64,000 nt of DNA from Streptomyces sp. GESEQ-4 (GCF_017948455.1 NZ_JAFFSU010000001.1:496001-560000), one strand, 5' to 3'; positions 43,166-51,303 are shown, counted from the stretch's first letter. Notes: a model not told the origin generated them from the sequence alone. Program-made: numbers and translations.

Positions 43166-44455
43166 ATGGCGGGGCGGAACGGGCGCACGGTACGCGACCT
43201 GAGACGGGCCAACCGTACGGCCGTACTCCAACGGCTGTACTTCGACGGACCCCTCAGCCGCTTCGAGCTCGGCCCGGTGACCGGGCTCAGCTCCGGCTCC
43301 GTCAGCAACGTCGTCGCCGACCTGGTCGCCGACGGCCTGCTGGAGGAGGCCGGCAGCGTCGACTCCGACGGCGGCCGCCCGCGCACCCTGCTGCGCGTGG
43401 CACCCGGCAGCGGCCACATGATCGGCGTCGACGTCGGCGAAACCCGGGTCCGCATCGAGCTGTTCGACCTCACCCTCACCGAACTCGCCCGCACCGAACG
43501 CCCGTTGACCCATCAGGGCTACGACGTCGAGGTCATCGTCGGTCACATCCGCGACGGCATCACCGAGGTGCTCGCGACCGCCGAGATCGCGCCGGAACAG
43601 CTGCTGGGCGTCGGCATCGGCGTCCCCGGCATCGTCGAACACGCACCGGACCGCGGCACCGTGGTCCACGGGCAGACCATCGGCTGGGACGCGGTCCCCC
43701 TCGAAGCGCTGCTCCGTGACGGCTCCCCCCTGCCCGACACCGTCCCGTACTTCATCGACAACGGCGCCAAGACCCTCGGCCAGGCCGAGATGTGGTTCGG
43801 CGCCGGACGCGGCGCCCGCAACGCGGTCGTCGTGCTCTTCGGCTCGGGGGTGGGCGCCTGCCTGGTCACGCCCGAGGCGGAGCACGGGCGGGCGGTGGAG
43901 TGGGGCCATCTGACGGTACGGGTCAGGGGGCGCCGCTGCCGGTGCGGTGCGCTCGGTTGCCTGGAGGCGTACGCGGGCGCCGAGTCGCTGCTCGAGCGGT
44001 GGGGCGAGCAGGGCGGGCGCCCGCCGGCGGACACCGATGAGGAGACGGCGCTGGCGGCGATGCTGGCCGCCGCGTATCCCGCCGGGGGCGGTGCGGCCGA
44101 CCCGGTGGCGCTCGCCGTCCTGGAGGAGACCGCCGAGTACCTGGGCGCCGGGCTGTCCGACCTGATCAACCTCTTCCAGCCCGAGCGCATCCTCATCGGC
44201 GGCTGGGCCGGGCTCCAGCTCGGCGCGCGGTTCCTGCCCGCCGTACGGCGCCATGCCGTGTCGTACGCGCTGCGCCACCCGGCCGAGCGGGTCACCATCG
44301 ACCTCGGCCGGCTCGGCCCCGACGCGGTCACCGTCGGCGCCGCGATCCTGCCGCTCGCCGACTTCTTCGCCCGCGGCGGCCGCCGCGCCGAGCCCGTACC
44401 CGAGGGTCCGGCGCCCGCCTGGCGCGCGGCGCTTCGGGAGCGGGCTCCGCAGTGA
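43166..44455 (+). CDS. ROK-family transcriptional regulator
   Basis: A 429-residue protein with an N-terminal winged helix (VLQRLYFDGPLSRFELGPVTG, LSSGSVSNVVADLVADGLL) and a ROK (NagC/XylR-type) sugar-kinase-like domain. GVDVGETRVRIELFD begins the ATPase-like fold. The zinc motif is CRCGALGCLEAYAG (CxCGxxGCxE). The start has GAGGG 6 nt upstream. ROK repressors sense sugars or sugar phosphates. No sugar operon is adjacent, so the targets are unknown. Confidence 0.9.
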   Translation: MAGRNGRTVRDLRRANRTAVLQRLYFDGPLSRFELGPVTGLSSGSVSNVVADLVADGLLEEAGSVDSDGGRPRTLLRVAPGSGHMIGVDVGETRVRIELFDLTLTELARTERPLTHQGYDVEVIVGHIRDGITEVLATAEIAPEQLLGVGIGVPGIVEHAPDRGTVVHGQTIGWDAVPLEALLRDGSPLPDTVPYFIDNGAKTLGQAEMWFGAGRGARNAVVVLFGSGVGACLVTPEAEHGRAVEWGHLTVRVRGRRCRCGALGCLEAYAGAESLLERWGEQGGRPPADTDEETALAAMLAAAYPAGGGAADPVALAVLEETAEYLGAGLSDLINLFQPERILIGGWAGLQLGARFLPAVRRHAVSYALRHPAERVTIDLGRLGPDAVTVGAAILPLADFFARGGRRAEPVPEGPAPAWRAALRERAPQ

Positions 44456-44544
44456 GGTTTCGCCGGTGACCGGCGGAGGTACTCGGGGGCGCCAAGCGCT
44501 CCGCGGGGTGCCGTGATGGGCCGTCGTTCGTCTGCGGCTTCGCT

Positions 44545-44583
44545 GTGGCTGGTCGCGCAGTTCCCCGCGCCCCTACGGGGCGC
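44545..44583 (+). repeat. Interspersed 3'-UTR repeat, copy E
   Basis: GTGGCTGGTCGCGCAGTTCC leads to the hairpin GCGCCCC-tac-GGGGCGC (44567-44583). It is 90 bp after the ROK gene and 20 bp before the small acidic gene, in the same orientation relative to transcription as the other copies. Confidence 0.85.
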
Positions 44584-44602
44584 TACGCGAAGGGAGGACG
44601 CC

Positions 44603-44824
44603 ATGGCTGACGACCGACGCGAAGGTCCCGTGCCGCGGGATCCGCAGGACCAGCAGTCCGACACGGGCGACGACCGGTGGGAGGTGCCGCCCGAGAACGC
44701 GACCGACGACACCGACGAGGCCGAGCTACCTGACACCGACGAGGCAGGCACCGGCCGCCAGGGCTCCCCGCAATCGGCCGGCGTCCACCCGGAACAGCCG
44801 GTACCGGACGAGCCCTCCGGGTGA
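44603..44824 (+). CDS. Small acidic hypothetical protein
   Basis: A 73-residue protein. ATG at 44603 with GGGAGG 6 nt upstream, directly behind repeat copy E. It is strongly acidic and hydrophilic (DRREGPVPRDPQDQQSD, then repeated DDTDE-like stretches), with Pro-rich ends, and is probably disordered. No Cys and no hydrophobic core. I do not recognise a family. The clear ribosome site supports it being real. Confidence 0.6.
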   Translation: MADDRREGPVPRDPQDQQSDTGDDRWEVPPENATDDTDEAELPDTDEAGTGRQGSPQSAGVHPEQPVPDEPSG

Positions 44825-44842
44825 CGTTGCGGCTCGCCCGGT

Positions 44843-44886
44843 GCAAAAGGAAAGCCCCGACCGGACGGGGGAATCACGGTCGGGGC
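44843..44886 (-). terminator. Strong intrinsic terminator, minus strand
   Basis: A perfect 10-bp stem pairs 44854-44863 (GCCCCGACCG on plus) with 44877-44886 around a 13-nt loop. On the minus strand it is followed at once by TTTCCTTTT (44853-44845). The U-rich side shows that it ends minus-strand transcription, that is, the structured RNA and the PHP gene transcript. Confidence 0.82.
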
Positions 44887-44895
44887 GGCCAAAGG

Positions 44896-45008
44896 GTGGG
44901 CACGGATGGCGGTCGCCTCTCGGCGAAAGGCTCCACAGGGCTTCAGCCGAACGATCGTCCCTGTGGGCAAAAGGTGAGGCCCGGGGACACTGTCCCATCC
45001 GCACCCAC
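44896..45008 (-). ncRNA. Candidate structured RNA (or structured 3' UTR) downstream of the PHP gene
   Basis: Minus-strand arms 45008-44995 (GTGGGTGCGGATGG) and 44909-44896 form a continuous 14-bp closing stem with two adjacent G-U wobbles. On the plus strand these would be C-A mismatches, so the minus strand is the RNA. Inside are an 8-bp stem (44966-44959 with 44940-44933), a possible GCCTC/GAGGC stem, and a CGCC-GAGA-GGCG hairpin with a GNRA tetraloop (44925-44914). A strong terminator follows. Upstream, GGAAC-N18-GTT (about 45044-45019) resembles an ECF-sigma promoter. The rod-like shape recalls 6S RNA, but I cannot match any known family. Confidence 0.55.
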
Positions 45009-45063
45009 GGTCTGTTCAACGGGGAACCACCTTGGGCTGTTCCGGCGCCCGCGGTGATCTGGG

Positions 45064-46098
45064 TCACCCGGGCAGCCGACGCTCCCCGGCCCAGGTCAGC
45101 AGGTCGTCCACCGGCCAGGTGGTGACCACGCGTTCCGCGGGCACCCCGCACTCCTCGGCCCGCGCGCAGCCGAGGATCTGCCAGTCCAGCTGGCCCGGCG
45201 CGTGCGCGTCCGTGTCGATCGAGAAGAGCACGTCCGCCTCCACGGCCCGGCGCAGCAGCCGCCGCGGCGGGTCGAGCCGCTCCGGACGACTGTTGATCTC
45301 CAGCGCCGTACCCGTCTCGGCGCACGCGGCGAACACCTCGTCCGCGTCGAACCGCGACTCCGGCCGCGGGTCGCTGCTACCCCGCCCGATGACCAGCCGT
45401 CCCGTGCAGTGCCCGAGGATGTCCGACAGCGGATTGCGTACGGCGGCCACCATGCGGCGCGTCATCGCGCGGGCGTCCATCCGGAGCTTGGAGTGCACCG
45501 ACACCACCACGACGTCGAGCCGGTCCAGCAGCTCCGGCTCCTGGTCCAGCGAGCCGTCCTCGAGGATGTCGCACTCGATGCCGGTGAGGAGCCGGAACGG
45601 CGCCCACTGCTCGTTCAGCTCCGCGACCACGTCCAACTGTGCGCGCAACCGGTCGGCGGACAGGCCACGAGCCACGGTCAGCCGGGGTGAGTGATCGGTC
45701 AGGACCGCCCACTCATGCCCGAGCCCTGCCGCGGTCCGGCCCATCTCCTTGATTGAACTGCCGCCGTCCGACCAGTCGGAGTGAAGATGGCAGTCACCCC
45801 GCAGCAGCGCCCGCAGCCGTTCACCGCCCTCGGTCTGCGGACCTCCCGCCTCGTCCTCCAGCTTCCGCAGATATCCGGGCACGTCGCCGGCCAGCGCCTC
45901 CCGCACCACCTGCGCCGTCTTCGGGCCGACCCCCTTGAGCTTCTCCAGCGACCCGCCGTCCGCCCGCGCACGCACCTCGTCCTCGGACAGCTCGGACAGC
46001 ACCTCGGCGGCGGTGCGGAAGGCGCGTACGCGGTACGTCGGCGCAAGGGACCGCTCCAGCAGGAAGGCGATCCGTTCCAGGGCCTCGACGGGATCCAT
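45064..46098 (-). CDS. PHP-domain phosphoesterase with helix-hairpin-helix N-terminus
   Basis: A 344-residue protein. The ATG at 46098 has GGAGGAG 6 nt upstream; a GTG 6 nt earlier is too close to that site. Residues ~1-90 are a PolX-like helical region with the HhH motif LEKLKGVGPKTAQVV. The PHP domain follows: DCHLHSDWSDG, LTDHSPRL, GIECDIL, VVVSVHS, GHCTGRLV and IDTDAHAPG supply the metal ligands. It resembles the exonuclease/phosphatase half of bacterial PolX without the polymerase palm. A role in DNA repair or sugar-phosphate hydrolysis is plausible. A structured RNA lies in its 3' region. Confidence 0.87.
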   Translation of the reverse strand: MDPVEALERIAFLLERSLAPTYRVRAFRTAAEVLSELSEDEVRARADGGSLEKLKGVGPKTAQVVREALAGDVPGYLRKLEDEAGGPQTEGGERLRALLRGDCHLHSDWSDGGSSIKEMGRTAAGLGHEWAVLTDHSPRLTVARGLSADRLRAQLDVVAELNEQWAPFRLLTGIECDILEDGSLDQEPELLDRLDVVVVSVHSKLRMDARAMTRRMVAAVRNPLSDILGHCTGRLVIGRGSSDPRPESRFDADEVFAACAETGTALEINSRPERLDPPRRLLRRAVEADVLFSIDTDAHAPGQLDWQILGCARAEECGVPAERVVTTWPVDDLLTWAGERRLPG

Positions 46099-46216
46099 CG
46101 CCACCTCCTCCTCCAGGGTTGCCCAGTGCCGCAGGGAACGCGACCGGTCGTTTCGCCCCGCTTCAAGGGCGGCTCAAATGGTTCGCGACGGCCGGATCCG
46201 CTCTACGCTCTATTGC

Positions 46217-46453
46217 ATGACCGAAGCAGCGAGCCCCTACATCTCCCACCCCCGGATCATGGTGCTCGGGGTACAGCCGGGCACGCCGCCGTTCCGCATC
46301 GTGGAGATCGACGGAGAAGTGGTCGGTGAGGCCAAGACCGTCACCGACGTGCTCCAGGCAGCCGCCGCCTGGGGCATCACGGTCCACGACCTGGACGACC
46401 CGGACGTGGTCCGCTGGGTCGGCGGCGACAAGTTCACCTGGCGGATGCACTAG
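46217..46453 (+). CDS. Small conserved hypothetical protein, leaderless
   Basis: A 78-residue protein, MTEAASPYISHPRIMVLGVQ onward, ending VVRWVGGDKFTWRMH. TACGCT (46204-46209) ends 7 nt before the ATG and no ribosome site is present, so a leaderless transcript is likely. The sequence looks like a compact alpha/beta protein and is of a kind widely kept in streptomycetes, but I know no function. Divergent from the PHP gene. Confidence 0.7.
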   Translation: MTEAASPYISHPRIMVLGVQPGTPPFRIVEIDGEVVGEAKTVTDVLQAAAAWGITVHDLDDPDVVRWVGGDKFTWRMH

Positions 46454-46545
46454 CACCGCGACCTCGTGCGCACCCGCCGCGGTAGCCGCGGGTGGGGAGC
46501 ACCCTGCGCCACGCCTGTGTCAGCGCCTCCCTCTACGGTTTCCCC

Positions 46546-47406
46546 ATGACTCCAGAGATGCGGGACCGGTTAAGACCCTTCCATGACGAGGCGATCGCGC
46601 GGGGCATACCCGCCGGCGACGTGGAGCGATGGCTGGCCACCGCCCGCCCCTGCGTGACGCTGACCCCGGACGGGGACGGCCCGGTCGTGGGCCACTTCGG
46701 CGGTCCGCTCCTGCTTCCGGCCGATACCCCGGACCCCGCCCACCCCTACGTCGCCTCCCTCGACCTCGCGGCCCTGCCCGCCGACGCGACGGACCTGCCC
46801 CTGCCTCCCGACGGCCGCCTGCTGCTGTTCGCCTTCCCCGAGACCGCCGACGATTACAAGACCATGGGCAGCGTGGTGTACGTCCCCGCCGGCTCGGCCG
46901 TGGTGGAACGGGACCGGCACGCCTGGAACTCCCTCGACTTCGAGGACGAGGAAGAGATGTTCGAGGCGTTCCCGCAGGGCCCACTGCGGGCGACGTCCCA
47001 TGTGTCGCTGCCCCACCACCAAGCGGTCGAACTCCCCGGCCGCCCGGGGAGCGTTCCGCTGCCCGGGCATCCCCGCTCCGAGGAACTCGTCGCGGTCTGG
47101 AAGAGCCTCCGTGACGACATCGCCCCCGAGGGGCCGCTGCAGATCGGGGGATACGCCGATGAGGAGGCCATCTACACCGACCCGGTCGCCATCGCCGTGA
47201 CCAGAGCCGTGAAAGCGGTGGAAGCGGGCCGGTGGGACGAACCGGTTTCGGATGACGTCTCGGACTGGCTGCTCCTGGCCGACTGGCAGGCCGGCATGGA
47301 CGTGGCGGGCTGGGAGAGCGCCACCGTCCACTGGGTGATCCAGCGCGAGGACCTGTCCGCGCGGCGCTTCGACCGCGCGTTCGCCTCGGTCTTCTGGAAC
47401 CCCTGA
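46546..47406 (+). CDS. DUF1963 (YwqG-like) protein
   Basis: A 286-residue protein. TACGGT (46534-46539) ends 6 nt before the ATG, again suggesting leaderless translation. DUF1963 features include HFGGPLLLPADTPDP, HPYVASLDLAALP, GRLLLFAFPE and the C-terminal WLLLADWQAGMDVAGWESAT, WVIQREDL. The family is cytoplasmic and of unknown function, sometimes found near toxin-immunity loci. None is evident here. It is convergent with the Eis-like gene, 18 bp apart. Confidence 0.85.
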   Translation: MTPEMRDRLRPFHDEAIARGIPAGDVERWLATARPCVTLTPDGDGPVVGHFGGPLLLPADTPDPAHPYVASLDLAALPADATDLPLPPDGRLLLFAFPETADDYKTMGSVVYVPAGSAVVERDRHAWNSLDFEDEEEMFEAFPQGPLRATSHVSLPHHQAVELPGRPGSVPLPGHPRSEELVAVWKSLRDDIAPEGPLQIGGYADEEAIYTDPVAIAVTRAVKAVEAGRWDEPVSDDVSDWLLLADWQAGMDVAGWESATVHWVIQREDLSARRFDRAFASVFWNP

Positions 47407-47424
47407 ACAAGATTAATCCAACCG

Positions 47425-48642
47425 TCAGAACCAGTGCAGGCAGTGCGGGGAGCGCTCTGCGCGGAAGAGTGCGTCAGCGAGGGTCGCAGCGCCCGGGTGG
47501 TGGGCCCGGATGTGTCCGGCACGCACGAGCGTGCTCGGGGCAGTGCCGCCGAGGTAGACGGAGCCCAGGTCGCCGATGTTCAGGGACAGGTCGGGCTTGC
47601 GGTCCGTCGGGACGCAGTCGGCCTTGCCGTCCCGGACGGTCAGCAGGTAGCGGTCGTGTTCGCCGAGGAACGGGTCGTCGATGTCGAGGACCAGCTCGCC
47701 GTCCATGGACCAGCCGCGCGCGGTCAGCGCACGCGGGACGTCCAGCAGCCGCACCCAGAGCCAGTCCATGTAGCCGCTCACCTCGCCGGCGCGGATGTCC
47801 GCGAACTGCCGGCGCAGCGGGTGCTCGGGCGGGACGTGCTGGAACACGACCTGAGAGACCAGGTCGTGACCGAGCGCGAAGCGGGCCAGGGCCGTGAAGA
47901 CGGCGTCGTCGGTGGTGATGATCTCGTCGACCGTCAGGGTGCCGGACTCGACCGAGTAGCTGGCGTACCCGTCCGGGACGCCGTCGGCGTCCCGGTGCAC
48001 GGCGATGTGACGCGGCGCCGGCGAGATCGGGGGCTGCCCGGCGCGCAAGGCCCACCAGCGGTGCGGCCGGGACAGTGCGCCGGGCTGGGCGCGGCGATAG
48101 CGGTCGTAGACCTCTTCCAGAATCTCGCCGCACTCGGCCCGGCGCAGTACCTCGACCGAGCCGGTCGCCGATGCGTGAGCCACTCCGCGCGCCCGGGGAA
48201 CGGCGAAGGCGGCCTTGTGACGCGGCACCGTCAGCCGCGCCGTGTAGGTCGCCGGTCCGTAGCCGAACCTCCCGTAGATCGGGGCCTCGGAGGCCAGCAG
48301 CACGGAAAGGAACTCCCCGCCGGCCCGCAGCCCGGCGAGCTGATGCCGCATCATCGCGCTGAGTACGCCCTGGCGCCGGTGCGAGGGCAGGACGCCGACG
48401 GCGGTCACCCCGGGGGCCGGTACGAGGGTCTCACCGGGCAGGGTGAGCTCGAAGGCGTGCGTGGCGGCGGTGCCGACGGGCCGCCCGTCCGCTGTCAGGG
48501 CGAGCAGGCAGCGGTCCATCTCGAGCGCCGACCACCACAGCCCGCCGCCCTCGACCGGTGTTTCCGGGAAGCGCCCGAACGCGGAATGGACGGTGTCGAC
48601 GAAGACGTCGAGATCCTTGTCGGTCGTGGGACGGATCTCCAT
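47425..48642 (-). CDS. Eis-like GNAT N-acetyltransferase
   Basis: A 405-residue protein. The ATG at 48642 has GGGAGG 8 nt upstream. The N-terminal GNAT domain includes the acetyl-CoA loop VGVLPSHRRQGVLSAMM and EAPIYGRFGYGPAT. A second GNAT-like domain and a sterol-carrier-like C-terminal domain follow, ending in the terminal Phe that serves as the catalytic carboxylate in Eis proteins. Eis enzymes acetylate many amines, including aminoglycosides. The true substrate in a streptomycete is unknown. Confidence 0.88.
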   Translation of the reverse strand: MEIRPTTDKDLDVFVDTVHSAFGRFPETPVEGGGLWWSALEMDRCLLALTADGRPVGTAATHAFELTLPGETLVPAPGVTAVGVLPSHRRQGVLSAMMRHQLAGLRAGGEFLSVLLASEAPIYGRFGYGPATYTARLTVPRHKAAFAVPRARGVAHASATGSVEVLRRAECGEILEEVYDRYRRAQPGALSRPHRWWALRAGQPPISPAPRHIAVHRDADGVPDGYASYSVESGTLTVDEIITTDDAVFTALARFALGHDLVSQVVFQHVPPEHPLRRQFADIRAGEVSGYMDWLWVRLLDVPRALTARGWSMDGELVLDIDDPFLGEHDRYLLTVRDGKADCVPTDRKPDLSLNIGDLGSVYLGGTAPSTLVRAGHIRAHHPGAATLADALFRAERSPHCLHWF

Positions 48643-48797
48643 CGCTGCTGCCTCCCGGGATACCGGCACCACGACGCGTGATGTCCGGCCACAGTGCAGC
48701 GCCAACCCGTGGCAAGGGCAAGCGAATTACGGCCGGGCCCGCGGCCGCATCGACGGCTACCACTCTGTGGTGGACGCCAGTCGACTGCGGTTCGGCC

Positions 48798-48841
48798 GCG
48801 CCCCGAAGGGGCGCGGGGAACTGCGCGACCAGCCACGACGG
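48798..48841 (-). repeat. Interspersed 3'-UTR repeat, copy F
   Basis: Plus strand GCGCCCC-gaa-GGGGCGC (48798-48814) followed by the common core ending CACGACGG at 48841. It lies 46 bp downstream of the GH16 stop codon, in the usual orientation relative to that transcript. Confidence 0.85.
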
Positions 48842-48887
48842 CGCCGCAGCGAACCGACGGCCCATCGCGGCAGTTCCAGCGGAGCGC

Positions 48888-49736
48888 CTAGTCGCCCGTG
48901 GTCACCGAGACGTGGTCCACCACCAACTGCTGGGGGAAGACCGTGGAGCCGTCCGGGTCGCCGGGCCAGTAGCCGCCGACCGCGAGGTTGAGGATCAGGA
49001 AGAACGGCTTGTTGAAGACCCAGGCGTTGCCGCCGAGGTCGGCGGGGGTGCGCCGCTGGTAGACGTTGCCGTCCACCGACCAGGTGATGGAGTCGGGTGC
49101 CCAGTCGACGGCGAAGGTGTGGAAGTCGTCGGCGAATGCCTGGCCGCCCGGCAGCGAGTAGGCCGCGCCTATGCCGCCCGATCCGGAGTAGCCGGGGCCA
49201 TGGATCGTGCCGTGCACGGTCGAGGGCTCGAAGCCGACGTTCTCCATGACGTCGATCTCGCCCGAAGCGGGCCAGCCGACCTGCCCGAGATCGTTGCCGA
49301 GCATCCAGAACGCGGGCCACATGCCCTGCCCGCGCGGCACCTTGATCCGTGCCTCGACATGCCCGTACTGGGCCGTGAACTTGCCGGCGGTGTTGAGCCG
49401 TGCCGACGTGTACTCGCAGGTGCCGTACCAGCACTGGTAGTTGGCCGGGTTCTCACGGCGGGCCGTGATCACCAGATGGCCCTGGCCGTCCAAGGCCGCG
49501 TTGTCGGTGCCCGATGTGTAGTACTGCCGCTCGTGGTTGTTGACGTTGTCGCCGGTCTCGAGCTGCCACTTCGAGGAGTCGACACCCGCGTCGGCGGGCC
49601 CGTCGAAGGTGTCGGAGAAGGTCACGGCCCGGACGTCGGCGGGCTCCGCCCCGGCGGGGGCGACGGTGGCGGACGCGACCAGTCCGGCGGACAGGGCGGT
49701 GAGGAGGCAGATGCGGAGTGAACGTGGGGCGACCAC
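48888..49736 (-). CDS. Secreted GH16 endo-beta-glucanase
   Basis: A 282-residue protein. The GTG at 49736 has AAGGGA 6 nt upstream. A Sec-type signal peptide is followed by an APAGA cleavage site near residue 30. The GH16 catalytic motif GEIDVMEN has Glu160, Asp162 and Glu165. QGMWPAFWMLGNDLGQVGWP and FHTFAVDWAPDSITW are typical of bacterial laminarinases (endo-beta-1,3-glucanases). No carbohydrate-binding module is attached. The well-formed promoter carries a palindrome like those bound by DasR or related GntR regulators. Confidence 0.9.
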   Translation of the reverse strand: MVAPRSLRICLLTALSAGLVASATVAPAGAEPADVRAVTFSDTFDGPADAGVDSSKWQLETGDNVNNHERQYYTSGTDNAALDGQGHLVITARRENPANYQCWYGTCEYTSARLNTAGKFTAQYGHVEARIKVPRGQGMWPAFWMLGNDLGQVGWPASGEIDVMENVGFEPSTVHGTIHGPGYSGSGGIGAAYSLPGGQAFADDFHTFAVDWAPDSITWSVDGNVYQRRTPADLGGNAWVFNKPFFLILNLAVGGYWPGDPDGSTVFPQQLVVDHVSVTTGD

Positions 49737-49810
49737 GGCTGTCCCTTCCGTACGGCGTCCCGGCGTACGGGTGCGCCGACCGAGGTGGGGGGTAAGGGTG
49801 TCGCCTCTTG

Positions 49811-49857
49811 ATTTAAGGAGTGAGATAACAGGGCGTCAATACCTTGGTACAGACCAA
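49811..49857 (-). promoter_or_regulatory. GH16 promoter with DasR-like operator
   Basis: On the minus strand TTGACG (49839-49834) and TTAAAT (49816-49811) are spaced by 17 bp. Directly upstream, TTGGTCTGTACCAA (49857-49844) has perfect 5-bp arms. It differs from the DasR dre core TGGTCTAGACCA at two central bases. The GH16 gene may belong to a GntR/HutC regulon for aminosugars or glucans. Confidence 0.6.
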
Positions 49858-49879
49858 ATGGTGCCCGGCGCGGCACCAT
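49858..49879. repeat. Inverted repeat next to the IS remnant
   Basis: ATGGTGCC (49858-49865) and GGCACCAT (49872-49879) are perfect 8-bp arms around a 6-nt loop. It begins right after the GH16 operator and 24 bp before the IS remnant. It could be a terminator-like hairpin or a trace of an insertion edge. Confidence 0.4.
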
Positions 49880-49902
49880 GCCGTTCCGGTGCCGCGCCGA
49901 CG

Positions 49903-50744
49903 GCTAGGCGTGGGCGCGGGTTGAGCCGTTGCTCCCAGACCGGACACCGAGGCGGGGTGGCCGCTGGCGGGACCATCGGGAGGTGATCGACGTGATCGCC
50001 TACACGTTCCAGACCGGGACCCAGTGGGTGCATCTCCCGGACAAGTACGGCAACTGGCGAGGCGTCTACAACCGGCTGCGGATGTGGGCCGTCGATGGCA
50101 CCTGGGAGCGGGTGTTCACCGCCCTGGTGGCCCAGGCGGACGCGAACGAGGACCTGGAATGGGCCGTCTCGGTGGACTCCACCATCGTGCGCGCTCACCA
50201 GCACGCGGTCGGAGCCCGCAAAAAAGGGGGCTCCGACTGGCGAGCCGGACGACCATGCGGTCGGTCGCTCCCGCGGTGGACTGACCACGAAGATCCACCT
50301 CGCGGCCGACGGTCGGTGCCGGCCGCTGATGTTCGTCCTCACTGCCGGACAGGCTGGCGACGCACCCGCCTTCACGGATGTGATGGCCCGCTTGCGCGTT
50401 CCCGCCGCCGTGGACGACCCCGCACCAGGCCGGGCATCGTCCTGGCTGACAAGGCGTGCTCCTCCCGCGAGATTCGGGACCATCTGCGCAGGCGCGGTAT
50501 CCGCGCGGTGATCCCGGAACGGGTGGACCAGCGGGCCAACCGGATACGACGCGGACGGGCCGGTAGCAGACCTCCTGCCTTCGATCGGGAGGCGTACAAG
50601 CAGCGCAATACCCGTCGAGCGGTGCATCAACCGTTTGAAACAGTGGCGCGGCATCGCCACCCGCTACGAGAAGACCGCGACCGTCTACCTGGCCGGACTC
50701 CACGTCGCAGGCATCTTCCTCTGGTCCACCGGGTGATCCGCTAG
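49903..50744 (+). pseudogene. IS5-family transposase remnant
   Basis: Reading begins AWARVEPLLPDRTPRRGGRW just after a CTAG at 49903-49906, so the N-terminus and left inverted repeat are missing. It continues through VSVDSTIVRAHQHAVGARKK, where the frame changes at an A6G5 run (about 50220-50231). Then come SRGGLTTKIHLAADGRCRPL and LTAGQAGDAPAFTDVMARL, a second shift near 50405, VLADKACSSREIRDHLR, and a third near 50612 before [16 protein letters not shown]. The normal protein is a single ~270-residue DDE enzyme, so this copy is inactive. Its stop lies in another CTAG (50741-50744). Confidence 0.85.
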
Positions 50745-51214
50745 CTCAAGTGATGCTGTGCCCACTCAGAGACGCCCCTCAGCCGGGCGGCGGCTTTGAC
50801 CGGGTCACCGGTTTGGGTGGGCTGGTTTACCTCGAAGTCGTGGCCGGTCAAGCCGCTCTCGTCCTCGACGATGCGAGCGATGCGATAGGCCAGCTCCATC
50901 ACTTCCAACGCCGCCGGACCCGAGTGGCGGTAGGCGATCTCGATGTGGGCTGTATCGCCACAGTAGTCGAGCTGCACGCGTCCTGGCGGACCAACGGTCT
51001 CAAGGGTGAGGCTGTACAGGTACTCCTCAGACTCGACGGGACCAATGTCCCGCGAGACTCGTCTCAGGATTCGGTCCCACTCGTTCCGTTGCGTCTGAGT
51101 AAGTCGGAGCAGGGGCAGGTCGGCATCGGGATCAAAGTCGGCGTTGAGGTGGTCAAGCGTCTTCTGAAGCGTCAGGCCCGGCTGCACCCGCACGAGCATG
51201 ATGTCGTAGGTCAC
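50741..51214 (-). CDS. Hypothetical protein, leaderless
   Basis: A 157-residue protein from a GTG at 51214. TACATT (51226-51221) lies 6 nt upstream with no ribosome site, so it is probably leaderless. It begins MTYDIMLVRVQPGLTLQ, has a central VQLDYCGDTAHIEIAYRH and a final amphipathic helix EVMELAYRIARIVEDES. Soluble, of unknown family. Its stop codon sits in the CTAG that bounds the IS remnant, so the last residues may have been altered by the insertion. Codon use is less GC-extreme than that of its neighbours. Confidence 0.65.
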   Translation of the reverse strand: MTYDIMLVRVQPGLTLQKTLDHLNADFDPDADLPLLRLTQTQRNEWDRILRRVSRDIGPVESEEYLYSLTLETVGPPGRVQLDYCGDTAHIEIAYRHSGPAALEVMELAYRIARIVEDESGLTGHDFEVNQPTQTGDPVKAAARLRGVSEWAQHHLS

Positions 51215-51303
51215 CGGGTGAATGTATGCAACCTTCTGCTACTCGGCTACAGCGCTAATCCTGCCTCCAGAACTGACGCTCGTAGTGATCCAAACGATGG
51301 GCC

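Noticed and set aside
44896..45008. Identification of the structured RNA as 6S RNA, a glycine, cobalamin or c-di-AMP riboswitch, or SRP RNA
   Set aside because: No diagnostic conserved bases of these families could be matched by eye, and it lies downstream of, not before, a gene. Only a neutral structured-RNA call is justified.
49844..50744. Intact insertion sequence with terminal inverted repeats
   Set aside because: The transposase is broken in at least three places, its N-terminus is missing, and no matching terminal repeats could be found at both ends.
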